DNA of 64,000 nucleotides from Hexactinellida sp. DTS-2022. Taxonomy: Eukaryota > Porifera > Hexactinellida. The notes beneath the pieces were generated by a model. It was given only the letters and a program-made list of their open reading frames with translations. It was not told where the DNA came from and searched no databases. A program made the position numbers and the translations under genes. Where the stretch lies: assembly GCA_028753945.1 (NCBI GenBank), contig JAPNXP010000002.1:5766001-5830000 (forward strand), written 5' to 3'. Shown here in pieces: positions 34,991-46,644 of the stretch (position 1 is its first letter; each line of letters opens with the position of its first letter).

Positions 34991-35984
34991 GTCAAAACTA
35001 TGGAAATTGGTAGAAAGGGATGTATATAACATCCTCCATGGTGGCTTTCTCCCATTTACCATGGAGAAAGAGCGCTAACACCGGTAACTTAAGGATGCTG
35101 AACGCGAGTTAACATTAGCTGTAATGGGCAGTTTCCATAGTTTTGTCCAAACAATGGTAAATCACTATAAACATAAGATCCTTTATCCTAACTAAGATAT
35201 TTAGCACTTGAGATCATTTTTTGGAATTATATTTTTGTCAGGGGGGGTGAAAATATTTTTTTTGGCTTCTCATACCCGTAATACTATAGAATCAAAACTT
35301 CTCGGCATTATCCAGAGTGTTATATTGTGGCGCAAGTTCTGAAACTTTTGTACATATTCCCCACAACTAGGAATGAAAAAATGACTAGCTTTGGTAGTGT
35401 AGAGTTCCTACTTTCTATCCTGTGGGTGCTTGACCCTTGATATCTCAAAAATCGGTCAAAATTTGACAATTTTACACCAAATTGGTTCAAAGAACACTTA
35501 GTTCTTGTACAATCGCTCCCAAGCTAGTCATTTTTATTGACAATAGTGTATACAAGTATATCTGAGTTTTTTTAGTCATTCCGCAAAATATTTTTTCTCA
35601 ACTAATGCCGAGAAGGTCGAAAAAATGAGTTTTGAGATACAAGCGTTCAAAGTTCACCAGGTTATTTCCACTAATAATAGATACATTTCAATTGGTGTTT
35701 CATCCCGGTATGGAAGGAGTATGTAAGCTTCTATTCGTACGATAAGCTTTACATGTATTCAGTCATTGTTCGTAACTAAATGACTTGATATTTATCCATT
35801 TATGCAAGTCCACTTTATTTTGGGACACCAGCTGGAAAATGAATTTGATGTAATTGGTTGTGAGAATTGTTCGAAATTCAACAGAAAGTTCATTCCAGCA
35901 ATGTTTTGAACTACTATGTACATGCACCATGTATATTTGTGGAACCTTTCAATATAATTGCTTTATATCCCAGAATAATTAAAA

Positions 35985-36065
35985 AGATAGTCACCATAGA
36001 GATTCGAACCCATAACCTCAAGTATACATTCTCCATATGCTTTCCACCGTGCAGTTGATACATAT
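35985..36065 (-). repeat. tRNA-like B-box segment, SINE-like
   Basis: The minus strand reads GCACGGTGGAAAGC... then GAGGTTATGGGTTCGAATCT, resembling a tRNA A-box/B-box layout (GGTTCGAATC). A tRNA fold was not established and no 3' tail was identified. It is probably a decayed tRNA-derived SINE rather than a tRNA gene. 36066-36955 has no supported feature. Confidence 0.3.
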
Positions 36066-36955
36066 TGGTTATATATGAACTGATATTAGTATCAAAATGC
36101 ACATAAATAACCATCAATGGTGATAAATGTGAGGAATGTTCACATAATCACCGATGTCATCAAAAATGACGTCACTAATTATGCACTTTTGAGCAAAAAT
36201 ATTCTAGATTTTTGAAAATTTGCACTTCCAACAGAATTCCAGGTTATTTTTGCATGTTATTTCACAATAATCGACCCTTCAATTTTTGAAGTTAAATACC
36301 GGATAATTTGGCGTCAAGCATCCTTAACCTTAAGTTAGATGGTATAGTTATAAAATACTACTTCGTTAATTTAAACGTGTTGGGATTCTTCACTGCATTT
36401 TTCTCAAAATGATATAAATGCCGGTGTTAGGGAGATATTGCCACAGATTTTGACGAAATTAAGATCGGTTAGGAGCTCAAAATTTTTATACAATTTCTAT
36501 GTCACTAATATGTATTTTCGCATTAATTCGATAAGCCAAAAACACCAAACTTCAATAAATATAATATAAAGTGTCTTATAAATAAAATAAATATTCACAA
36601 ATCCGCAATACTGACACTGTCCCTTGATATTCGGCACATGGAAGTCTAAAATCAAACTTCTCTGTCACTGAATCGTTAGATTATGCATTTATATAGCTGA
36701 ATACAACTAGAGAACATTCTAGAACAATTATAAACTAAGTAAATCCATGGCAGTATCTATGTTATATTGAATAGGCGCTCATAACTGCATTCCAAAAGAA
36801 TCCATACCTAGACAAAACAATTCAATAAGCACTTGAATGAATAAATTCCTAGTAATATCACTTCTGGCATAACTCTGTGGTTACTATGAAGTAATCAGAG
36901 AATCTATAGACATGTTCAGTAGTGAATTATCAATTCGCTATATAGAATTCCGTTA

Positions 36956-37429
36956 ATGGTTTCAAAATCATTATTTGCTAGAGACATACACTGTGAAGTA
37001 TATAACATAGATCATCGTTATGGGCGGTTGGTGGGCGGTTTAGAATTATGATTTGACATAAATAATAAAATTTGCGACCTTATGAAAGAAAAAATGAATA
37101 AAAAGGTCAACTTTTTAAGTGAATTCTGAGTCATAATTCAAAAATGTAAACCAACTACCAACTCTGTACGCTTATAATCAATAAATATTGATTCTAATAA
37201 CAAGCATAGTTGGCAACATTGCCAAAATTTGGCATGTTAACGACCTCCACTTTTAGAAATCCGCCTATGGGAGATATATATTAGCCATATTTTGAAACAC
37301 ACAAAAAATAAAAAGTATAATAGATAGAGACATTTTCTTTTTGGTTAATTGCTTTGTATCGTGTAGGGATCTATTTCTTACAATTACAGATTTATACAAG
37401 AAATAAAAATTATGTGGGGTAATTTAACC
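36956..37429 (+). mobile_element. Family B MITE, 5'-truncated
   Basis: The GATCATCGTTATGGGCGG core, the TTTTCTTTTTGGTT stretch and the GTGGGGTAATTTAACC end are present, followed by TTAA (37430-37433). The left third is missing. Confidence 0.7.
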
Positions 37430-37435
37430 TTAAAT

Positions 37436-37640
37436 TTCAAAGTGGTTTCAAATATCATTGTTGTATAGTGGTTTCTTAGTTCAAATTGCGATAGGTTTTA
37501 AATATCATTGTTATATAGTGGTTTCTTAGTTCAAATTGAAAAGTGGTTTCAAATATCATTGTTGATAGTGGTTGCTTAGTTCAAATTTCTAAATTGGTTT
37601 CAAGTATCTTTATAGTTTAGTGGTTCCATTATGGACAATC
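37436..37640 (+). repeat. Tandem repeat, about 58-bp units
   Basis: Roughly 3.5 units carry GTGGTTTCAAATATCATTG, then TAGTGGTTTCTTAGTTCAAA. The array lies between the family B copy and the candidate exons at 37926. Confidence 0.7.
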
Positions 37641-37925
37641 ATAATTATAAATTAAATCTAATACAAAGTGATGCCAGATGAATTGTATTTTAGAGATTTT
37701 CGAAGTATCTTCGATCACCCGATTCTAATAGCATATTTCATATATTGTCACTAGTGAATTAGAGAATACTTATCTGAAAAGCTCCATGAAATTTGAGAGC
37801 AACATAAATATTCATATCTCAAGTGATGTGTTACATTATATTCCTTCACAGATAATTACAACGATAAAGCTTCCATCTAACTTTGCATCGTTTTAGTATA
37901 CATCTTTTCAACTATTAATTATTAG

Positions 37926-38264
37926 CTAATGAAAATGTTAATCGGACAGCGAACAAGGACCTCCCAACCAAAGTCCGAGGACTAGAAGGTAAGTGAGATG
38001 AAGAGAGTATTTAGTTTTGTTTGACTGAAACGATTTGAACTCAATATTTTATTTACAAATCCTGTAGCCGAAAACTGGGATATGAAGGCCACCTTGAAAG
38101 GGGTAGTCTACCTGCATTTAGGGTTCTTATTGGGAGGAATATTCCTCCGAATAAGAGGTCGCCGAAAGTACCCCCATTCAATGAATATGAGGACGGAGGT
38201 GGTGGTGGAGGGCCTAAAGGAGGATGGAGAAGGAGGAAGTGGCAAAAAAGAAGAAGGACTTTAG
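37926..38264 (+). CDS. Candidate host gene 3' end: two exons, leucine zipper plus hydrophobic segment
   Basis: Exon 37926-37988 ends at a perfect donor AAG|GTAAGT. A 79-bp intron (37989-38067) ends TTTACAAATCCTGTAG, and exon 38068-38264 continues in phase to a UAG. The joined reading frame gives NKDLPTKVRGLEAENWDMKA followed by TLKGVVYLHLGFLLGGIFL, then basic RIRGRRK and a Glu/Gly/Lys-rich tail. The Leu-x6-Leu-x6-Met pattern is a heptad zipper; the hydrophobic run could be a membrane segment. I do not recognise the family. A membrane-linked bZIP would have this order, but the basic region is not visible. The first exon needs an upstream exon (acceptor ATTATTAG at 37918-37925). It could be a decayed copy. 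Confidence 0.5.
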
Positions 38265-38334
38265 TAGGTAATTGCTATGTTATAAATGAAATTGCGACTA
38301 TTTATTAGAAAATTAGATATTCGAATGATTTTAT

Positions 38335-38524
38335 TTAATTAATTGTTTGTGTATGTTATTGTACTATTAATTAATTGTTTGTATGTGTTATTGTACAATT
38401 AATTAATTGTTTGTATGTGTTATTGTACAATTAATTAATTATTTGTATGTGTTATTGTACAATTAATTAATTGTTTGTATGTGTTATTGTACAATTAATT
38501 AATTGTTTGTTTATGTTATTGTAC
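38335..38524 (+). repeat. 32-bp minisatellite, about six units
   Basis: The unit AATTAATTAATTGTTTGTAT then GTGTTATTGTAC repeats at exactly 32 bp (GTAC at 38361, 38393, 38425). It is an inverted paralogue of the remnant at 3604-3665. Confidence 0.9.
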
Positions 38525-38740
38525 TTTATTTATTAATAAATCACTAATTACTCTCATCTATATTATATAATCTCGATTGTTGTGTGTTTGTCCGGATATT
38601 ATTTAAGTGATGGGGGAATAGAAACCGCATTTATATATGAGATATGAACTAACTTCCAAAGGTTCTAATGGGTAACATATGTTATAATAGGTAAACAAGT
38701 ATGCTGAACACGAATTTCGCGTTTATAAATTTCTCAAATT
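38525..38740 (+). mobile_element. 28-bp flank and family E 5' end
   Basis: The 28-bp sequence seen beside the 2911 element (38525-38552 here) is followed by TCTATATTATATAATCTCG and about 190 bp of family E. It then breaks off inside the body unit. 38741-38989 has no recognised feature. Confidence 0.6.
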
Positions 38741-38989
38741 AACCGTAGACTGCAGGATTGATTTTCAGGAAAATAGCATACTCTGTATTTATTTAAATTT
38801 AATATACAGAACCTATTAATTTGAAATCCAACAATTGCACAATAATATATCAACATGCTAGAATTTTTGAACAAATTTACTAGAGGATTTCGACAAAAAG
38901 TGATGACACATACTTTCTCTTTAATTCGATATAACGCCGGTAACAGTATTCAGTTTAGGCTAATTAATATCAGCCAAAAAATTTAGTTT

Positions 38990-39449
38990 GTAGATATCCA
39001 TCTTTTCACTATAGAACACTTATACATATACTGTAGAATGATAACACCATCTCTTAAATTTCGATTTTCTAAATATCTTTTAGAATTAGATTTTTAAAAC
39101 TTTCTAATGTTAAATTTCTCTACCCTAGAAACCAAAAGTGAGTTTGCGCCAACGTTTCCCCAGAATGTAACTTATCAGATATCAAGTTGAATATTTTTCA
39201 ATCGTTTAGTTCATTAATAGATCTGTGATTTGTCGGGCTGTATAAGCTTATTCAATTTTTATATATATATTTTTATTTCAAAAGCTTTTTCCGGACAGAA
39301 ACCCTGTTTTCTTGGATTTTCCCGGAATTCCGTCACGATTAGGTCATTAAATGTGAAAAATGCATCGAAAAGCTTATACAGCCCGACAAATCACAGATCT
39401 ACTCATAAACTATGCGAGAGAAAAGGATTTAACTTGATATCCAGTATTT
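38990..39449 (+). mobile_element. Family F inverted-repeat element
   Basis: A terminal-repeat-like GTGAGTTTGCGCCAACG is at 39140. Inverted arms ATCTGTGATTTGTCGGGCTG (39220) and its complement (about 39380-39400) enclose a short centre. Homology to 48120-48600 in the opposite orientation extends beyond the GCGCCAAC motif, so either the element is longer than the motif suggests or both copies sit in a common repeat. The ORF 39230-39451 is repeat. Confidence 0.6.
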
Positions 39450-42333
39450 AGGAGATCTTTGTTTGTAGTTGTATTAATTCATCTTTTGCTGCGTTTGATA
39501 TGTATGAAACATCTGCTGGTCTTGCTAGAAATGGATCAATAACCCATGCTAATGAGCTGGCGTATTTAATCTCATCAAATCGTTGCGAAATTTCAGCTTC
39601 CAAATTATGCATATGAGCAAGGATAGTTTTAAGACAATCTGGTGGTGGTGATGGATCAGAATCTGTAACAATTTCGCTAAGTAGAGGAAACATGGAAAAA
39701 TCATTTTTCTCAACCTTGCTAATCCAGTGGACCAAGCAAGCCCTGAGTGCGTTCATTGGGTTAACTGTTTCAATTATTGTTATATTTTCTCCCTGGAGAC
39801 TCAGACTATATGTATTATATATGGCAAAAATATCTGCTAGATAAGCAAGATAAAAGATAAAATTACTATCACAGCTTTCAAAATACTGCAAATAATTTTT
39901 AGCATCATGGTCTTTGAAGAATTCTATTACCGGTTTGTGTAGTTCAAATAATCTCCCTAATACGCGAACTCGCGATAGCCAACGTACTTCTGTTTGAAGC
40001 AAGAGTGTTTTGTGTTCTTCATCAATACACAATACGCTAAATAACCTAATATTCAATGGCCTTGACTTATTAAATTTAACGAGTTTTATTCAGACTGATA
40101 GCACATCATTTAGTATCGGGGAAAGCTTCTTTGCTGCCAGTGCTTGTCGGTGCAAAAAAACAATGTATAAATTTGCAATTTGGGGCAATTGGTTTCATCC
40201 TGGCTACAAATCATTTGTGAACACCCATCATGGAATGTGCACCATCGGAACAGCAACCGACGAGTTTTTGAAAATCCAATTCATGAAGATTAAAGAAATC
40301 CAAAATTTGACTATGGATATCTTCTCCTCGCGTTGTTGTTGATAAATTAACAGAATGCAATAGATCTGAAATTAAACTATTATCATTAGCGTTTAAGGCC
40401 CGTCTTTACTCAAGATGGAAATCGACATTAGAGTGTTTTTGGATAGTATCCAGTATCGTCTAGCTGCACTGAAAATTTCAGGTGAATCTGACCTCTACTT
40501 TTTCAGTATAGACTATTTTAAAGCATAGAAATGTGTACATCATCACCCAAAGGTCACTTTTCAAATGAAATAAAAATTCCGGGAGCGCGCCCGGACACAG
40601 TTTTGATCCAAATTTGTTGAAACCAAATTTAAACTAAAGAATACATATGGTCTGAGGTAAGGAACCTTGATATATTCTTTACAATCTAAACTTTCAAAGT
40701 TATTGACCTTTGAAATTCGACTTTGACTGCCATTTTTCATAATTTTGACGAATTTTGAAGAATTTATTGGCTTGGCAGTTAAAGTCTGACTTCAAAAGGC
40801 TGGGATTTTGAAAGTTTGAATTGTAGAGAATAAATCAAGGTTCCTTACCTCAGAACATATGGATTCTTCAGTTTAGACTTGGTTTCAACCAATTTGGACC
40901 AAAATTGTGACCGGGCGCGCTCCCGGAATCTTTTTTTAAATTTACTTTTCGCACTATTTGAACATGATCAGAATGAATTTAATTTGTTGCAATCATTAGG
41001 ATAATGGTTCAATTTGTTCTTCCAGTGTGTTTGCAATACTATATGGGTGATATTAGAAATTTAATGCTAAAATCTAGAGTTTATTTATCAGGAGTTGTAG
41101 ATTTGCTAAATCATCAAAAATTGGCACATTTCTATGCCCATATATGGTCATTTTGAACCCGGAGTTAGTTAGGCTCACAATATGTATTATGGACGGATAG
41201 GAAGTCGGGTAGTGCAAGCATTTTGCACACAAAATTGTAATTGTATGTCCACGGGTTTGTGAGAAACCATAATATAAAATCACACGGACCACCCAATGAG
41301 ATGAACATTTTGAAAAGATTATTTGTTGCAAGGGTCACAGATTTGGTCAAAATTTAATGAAATCAAGTGTGAACTATTAAATACACTTCTATTTAGGGAA
41401 TGATCCTAACTCTAAGCTTCAAAATGCAAATTTTCAAAGTTATAGCCATTTGAAGTTAGATTTGTCAACTTGGCAGTCGAAATCTAAGTTCAATTGGCTA
41501 TAACTCTGAAAATTTGAATTTGAATGGTATAAATTTTGGTATACACCCAAATTACATATGCAATTATGCTAATGTATGAATAACAACGTGAATGATTGAA
41601 AATTGAGACTGTGCGAGCCTACAAAACTCCAAACATTTGAAAAAACACCTTTCATGATGACCTGCACATTCCAGGCACATATAATGGTCACTACAGCAAA
41701 ACGAGATATCAGATTCACCTGAAATTTGAAATGTAGCTATACTTTATAGGGTGTTATCCAAAAACAATCAAATCTCAATTTCTCTGAAGAGCATTGTAGG
41801 GCTGGAAATTGCTAACACTGAATTTGGCAAGATAACAGAGATTTTTCCCTTTCACATTGCCATAACGTGTTAAAAACTTCTCAGAATTTAAAAAAAAAAT
41901 TCAAGCTGATCTTCCCGATAATACTACATATAATAATGAAATAAGCTCAAAAATAGTTATTTTGAAATCTTGAGTAAATATCGGCCTTAAGTAACGAACA
42001 AACACGAGTAGCAAAGCCTCACTTGCAACAGTAGTACTTTCATCCAGCTGGATAGCATAATACGGAGAATTACGGACTTCCTGAATAAGTTGATTCTCGC
42101 AGTACACAGCCATTACATCAATTCTTCTCTTCACTGTATCGTTCGAAAGAGGAATTGATTTAATCTTTTGTGCAGAGCTTTCACTTAACATTGTTGCAAC
42201 AATATCAATGCAACATGGCTTTATTAATTATTCTGCTATAGTATGAGGTTTCTTGGCCTTCGCAATAGCCAGGCTTACATTGAATGATGCAATAACTGCA
42301 TTATCCACGTCTCGTGCTTTCTTTGTGAAGAGA
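39448..42333 (-). pseudogene. hAT transposase, ZBED5/SCAND3-like, broken and split
   Basis: On the minus strand the N-terminal part (42333 to about 41900) includes SFNVSLAIAKAKKPHT, a stop, then IPLSNDTVKRRIDVMA and SPYYAIQLDESTTVASEA, LLLVFVRYL. The part after the insertion (40390-39448) has TRGEDIHSQILDFF, CCSDGAHSMMGVHK, a stop, RQALAAKKLSP, LLLQTEVRWLSRVRVLGRLF and LAYLADIFAIYNTYSLSLQG. These are hallmarks of the ZBED5/FAM200/SCAND3 type of hAT transposase (LDEST, CSDGAHSM, TEVRWLSR, NLSLQG). The BED finger and the C-terminal dimerisation region are missing. Family A (from 40397) interrupts it and family B abuts its 5' side at 42338. Confidence 0.85.
40397..41890 (+). mobile_element. Family A element, old diverged copy
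   Basis: It starts GGCCCGTCTTTACTCAAGA after TTAA (40393-40396) and contains family A modules (TTGAAACCAA, CTTTCAAAGTTAT, ATCCAAAAACAATC). The right terminus is eroded, so the end is approximate. It splits the hAT pseudogene and contains an internal palindrome (about 40560-40930) with GGGAGCGCGCCCGG and its complement. Confidence 0.65.
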
Positions 42334-42337
42334 TTAA

Positions 42338-43057
42338 GGATAAATTACCCCACGTGAATGAAAGTTCTTGTATTAATCTGTATTTGTGAGAAATAGATAC
42401 CTATACGATACAAAGCAATAAACCAAAAAGAAAATGTCCCTAGTTATTATAGTTTTTATTTTTTGTCGGTTTCAAAATTTGGCTAATACAAATCTCCCAT
42501 AGTGCGATTTCGAAAAGTAGTGGTAGATATTATGCGGTAATTTGGCAATGCGGCCATCAATGTTTGTTATCAGAATCAATATTGAAAGATTATAAGCGTA
42601 TGGAGTTGGTAGACGGTTTACATTTTTGAATTAAGAAATGAAATTTGTTTTTTCAAACATTTTATCAAATTTCGCATAAAAAGATAACATTTTTATTGAT
42701 TTTTTGGTTTCAAAAGGTCGCAATATTTTATATTTAGATCTTATCAGAATTCTAAACCGCCCACCAACCGCCCATAACGATGATCTATCTGATAGAACAC
42801 ACTGTATAGGTATTTAGCAAATAATGATCTTGAAATCCACACACATATCAGGTGGAGTATGAAGAAATCCCCCTATGGGGCTTTTGTGTTAGCATAAAAC
42901 TTCACGCCCAATAAAATCGTGGTTATAGAAAATAATAAGATTTCGTTCTCAGTTTGAATTTAGCTATAATGTCTTCTATCATATATCTGAAATTCAAACT
43001 CCCACCTTCAAAACTAAATTCATGTGTTTTTTTGGGTGAATCTGCCGTAATTTAACC
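42338..43057 (-). mobile_element. Family B MITE with TTAA duplication
   Basis: The 720-bp copy is in inverse orientation: its left end GGATAAATTACCCCACGTG and right end CCGTAATTTAACC are flanked by TTAA on both sides (42334-42337, 43058-43061). It carries the inverted CCGCCCATAACGATGATC core. It lies at the 5' edge of the hAT pseudogene. Confidence 0.85.
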
Positions 43058-43310
43058 TTAATTATTCATTACTTATACTAGTTTTAATTAAACCGACAAC
43101 ACTTACTTAGTCAATTTTAATGCATTTTATGTATCTGAAATTTCAATTCAATGTTTATATCAAATATGTGCATGTATTAAACATATTGTTACTATTGTAG
43201 ATTGTTTTCTCAATTCGCGGACGGTTTCAGAGCCGAAATATATCAAAAATGTAGAAAAACGGATTAAAAAAGACCAAAACAAACAAAATAAGGATTTACA
43301 CACGTTTAAG

Positions 43311-43484
43311 GTTAATATACGGCAGATTCAGCCAAAAAAACACAAAACATTCCTTTTGAAATTAGGTTTTTGATTTTGATATTTTTGAAATTTTTGAAGA
43401 CATTATTGCTAGTTCAAAACGTAAAGCGAAATAAAGTTATCTTCTATAAACTCGATTTTATCACATTTGGAATTTATGTGGAAA
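43311..43484 (+). mobile_element. Family B fragment, left end only
   Basis: GGTTAATATACGGCAGATTC is followed by family B sequence until the pogo-type element at 43487 breaks it off. Confidence 0.6.
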
Positions 43485-43486
43485 TA

Positions 43487-44232
43487 CAGTAATACCTCGT
43501 TTTACGCGGTTTTTTTTACGCGTTTTCGTTTTACGCGGAACAATTTTTTGTGACCAAAACTTTTTTTACGCGATCCTCAACTCGTTTTACGCGGTTTATC
43601 TATAATTTTCATACAATTAATTCTCTTTTTTATGGATTTTTTCGATAATTTTTAAGATTTAGTGGTAACAAAGCGGTTCTACATTTCCAAAAAAACAAAA
43701 ATGATGATTTAGAGATAGTAGATAGTTAGGGATATGTATTTGTCGTATAGGTAGTTCATCCAAATATATTATTGGTCAAATGAATACATATTTGGTTCAC
43801 TATTCACACTAGAGATACCCGGTTGTAGGAGGTACCCGGAGGTGTAGGGTTGCAGTGTGAAGGGAATTTTAATTCCCTTCACACACAATTCCCTTTCTGT
43901 GGGAATTCCCAAGTATTCTCACAAGTTGGTTTCCATCAGGATTCCCATAGGTTAAAATAATTTCCATTTAAAACGATATTGGAAATCCTATGGGAATTCC
44001 CATGGGATTAACATACACACGGAAACCTTGGCTATCTGAGAGTTCCGGATGTTGGATTTTTTTTTGTTTAAACACTAGGTATTTAAAATTTTATTCGATG
44101 TTTATAATATTGGGACACGCATCTATTGTTTTAATATGTGTTACTATGAGAATGAACCGTTTTTTTTACCCGATTTCGTTTTACGCGGGCTTTTCAAGGA
44201 ACGCATCTACCGCGTAAAAAGAGGGATACCTG
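43487..44232 (+). mobile_element. pogo/Tigger-type MITE, TIR CAGTAATACCTCG
   Basis: The ends are CAGTAATACCTCGTTTTACG and, inverted at the right, CAGGTATCCCTCTTTTTACG, flanked by TA (43485-43486, 44233-44234). TTTTACGCG is repeated several times near the left end and again near the right end. A 30-bp hairpin (43855-43884, arms GTGTGAAGGGAATT) and several GGGAATTCCC-like palindromes lie inside. It has no transposase. Confidence 0.8.
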
Positions 44233-44412
44233 TATAATAATATTATCATTCTCTTTAAACTTGAATTCGTGCTTACCACTGAATTCAGAATATCAAATAA
44301 CCTAGTTATGCATAATTTCATTCTGATCTAAGAAATATTTTGGTTGTTATGACTATTCAAAGTAAATACTTTTGACTATTGGAATTGCTATTTTGCGGTT
44401 ATAGAAAGTTAA

Positions 44413-45974
44413 GGCCAAACTATACTGCAAATGGGAAAATGAGTTTAATTCGTTTTCCTGTTTGTTTCACACTGGTAAATAATCTGGCAATTTTTTTTTG
44501 AATTCTGAGTAGATTTGAAGTCAGTAGGGCTCTGTGACCCAGGAATTCCCTGTTATATAGCCAATTTCGGACGAAAATTTAAATTACGGCCCCACAATGC
44601 TCGTCAGATAAATTGAGATTCGATTGTTTTTGGATAGTACCCTGTAAAGTATACCTACATTTCAAATTTCAGGTGAATCTGACCCTTAGTTTTGCTGTAG
44701 CGACCTTTATAAGATCCTGGAATGTGATGGACATCATGGAGGGTGACTTTTTCAAATGGGTTAAAATGTTTGTAGGCTCGCACTGCCATAATTTACTATC
44801 AATTTCGTTGTTATTCATCCAATAGTATCTTTGCATATATACTTAGGATCTAAACCAAAATTTTCAACATTCTAATCGAAAAATTCTGATTTATAGTCAT
44901 TTAAAGTCAGATTTGGATTGTCAATGTGCCAAGTCAGACTTCAAAGGGCTGGAACTCTGAAAGTTCGCATTGTAGAGTTTAGATCAAGGGTCATTCCCAA
45001 ATTGAATATATATTCATTAGTTTACACTTGGTTTCAAACAATTAGGATAAAAACTGTGAACGCTCAAGTAATTGAAACTTTCTGACCTTTCAACTCATTG
45101 GGTGGTCCTTTCACTTTTCTATTTTGAATCTCAGTAACCCGTAGACCAATAAATAAAATTTTGAGTGCAAAATGATCCCAATACCCGGTTTACTATCCCT
45201 CAATAATACATTTTGAGACCCTAACTCGCACAATTTTTCCAAATGACCATATATGGGCATAAAGTGTGCCCATTTTTGATGATTTTCAAATATTTTTCTC
45301 GAAAACTATAAACTCTAGAACTTAGCACTAACTTTGTATTCACATCTATGTACTATTACCAACTCATATGAAAAACGGATGAAAGCATTTGCAAAATAGT
45401 TATAAACATATAAATTCACCTGATTTGAGTCAAAATAGTGGTGTATGTAAAAACCTACAATTATAACTTTTGGTCTAGATTCCACAAATTTGCTTCAATA
45501 TGTTCGAAACCAAGTTTGAATGAATGAATACATATGTTCCATTATAGAAATACGTTTTTTAACACTTCCGACAAAAACTTTCAAAGTAACAGCCCATTGA
45601 AGTCAGTCTTTGACTGCCAAACATCGAAATGTTATAGGTTGGCGGTAGAAATCTGACTTCAAAGTGCTGTAACTCTGAAAGTTTTTTTCGGAAGTGTTAA
45701 AAAACGTATTTCTATAAAGGAACATATGTATTCATTCATTTAAACTTGGTTTCAAGCATATTGAACCAAATCTGTGAAATCTAGACCAAAAGTTATGATC
45801 GTCCATTTGAAAACTGAGCTTTTGATGATGATGCATACATTCCTAAGCTCTAAAAAGGACGCAACTTCGAAAGTATGAGTCAGAAACAGCTGAAATTTTA
45901 AATGCTGGTTTATTTTATAGGGTACTATCCAAAAAGATCATAATCTCAATATCATTCTTGAGTATAGTTTGGCC
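44413..45974 (-). mobile_element. Family A element, intact ends and TTAA duplication
   Basis: The 1562-bp copy has GGCCAAACTATACTGC at left and AGTATAGTTTGGCC at right, with TTAA on both sides (44409-44412, 45975-45978). It is in inverse orientation to the 53479 copy and, by my coordinates, the same length. There is no coding capacity; the 70-codon ORF at 44613 recurs in other copies as repeat body. Confidence 0.9.
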
Positions 45975-46292
45975 TTAATAATGCTTCATAGCAGATTTTG
46001 AGAACATTATTCTTGAGAATTACTTCTCTTTTGAATATTATGATATACATGGAATAATTATATATATTAGATATACCATAATAACATCTCAGTATAAATT
46101 GATTATGGGATGTGGCTAACGAAAGATTTACAATTCGGAAAAATATTCTTGCTTAGTCCCACTCCTTCAAGATAATTGGAAATATCGTTTCCAGGCTCAT
46201 TGGGGTTTTATAGTGTTTTTAATATAAGGTAGACATATTAATCAACTCGGAACATGCGAACATATATCTACACAACTTTTTATGTGTTAACA

Positions 46293-46644
46293 CAGTATAT
46301 CTCGCCTAATTGGCACACGTTTGTTTCAGACATGTTCTCTTATTACGAGGTGTCCCCAATTTACCGAAAGTTTTTAGATGTCAGCGGTCTACTAGTGATT
46401 TGCAATAATTTCAATTGTAAATCTGTTGTAACAGACGGCCTACGGACCCTTGAGGCTACTCAAACTTTTAGTACGATATTATTATTTTCTGGTCAGTTTT
46501 GAACATTGTGAGAAGTACTATTTAAAATCTCTTCAAAATTGAGATTTCCAGAAATAATTTAGACAATAAACCCTTATCATGGCCCACTATAATACGGTTC
46601 AGCTGTTGTCCCGATTAAATTTGACCCAATTAAGCTGAGTTTAC
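46293..46644. mobile_element. pogo/Tigger-like element, decayed
   Basis: The left CAGTATATCTCGCCTAATTG and, near the right, GTCCCGATTAAATTTGACCC then AATTAAGCTGAG resemble the pogo-type ends at 1372 and 2813. The right boundary is approximate. The 82-codon ORF at 46254 overlaps it and is not a gene. 46645-48119 is AT-rich with nothing I can support. Confidence 0.4.

Noticed and set aside
35985-36065. tRNA gene on the minus strand
   Set aside because: Only a B-box-like and a weak A-box-like motif are visible; no acceptor stem or complete cloverleaf could be drawn.
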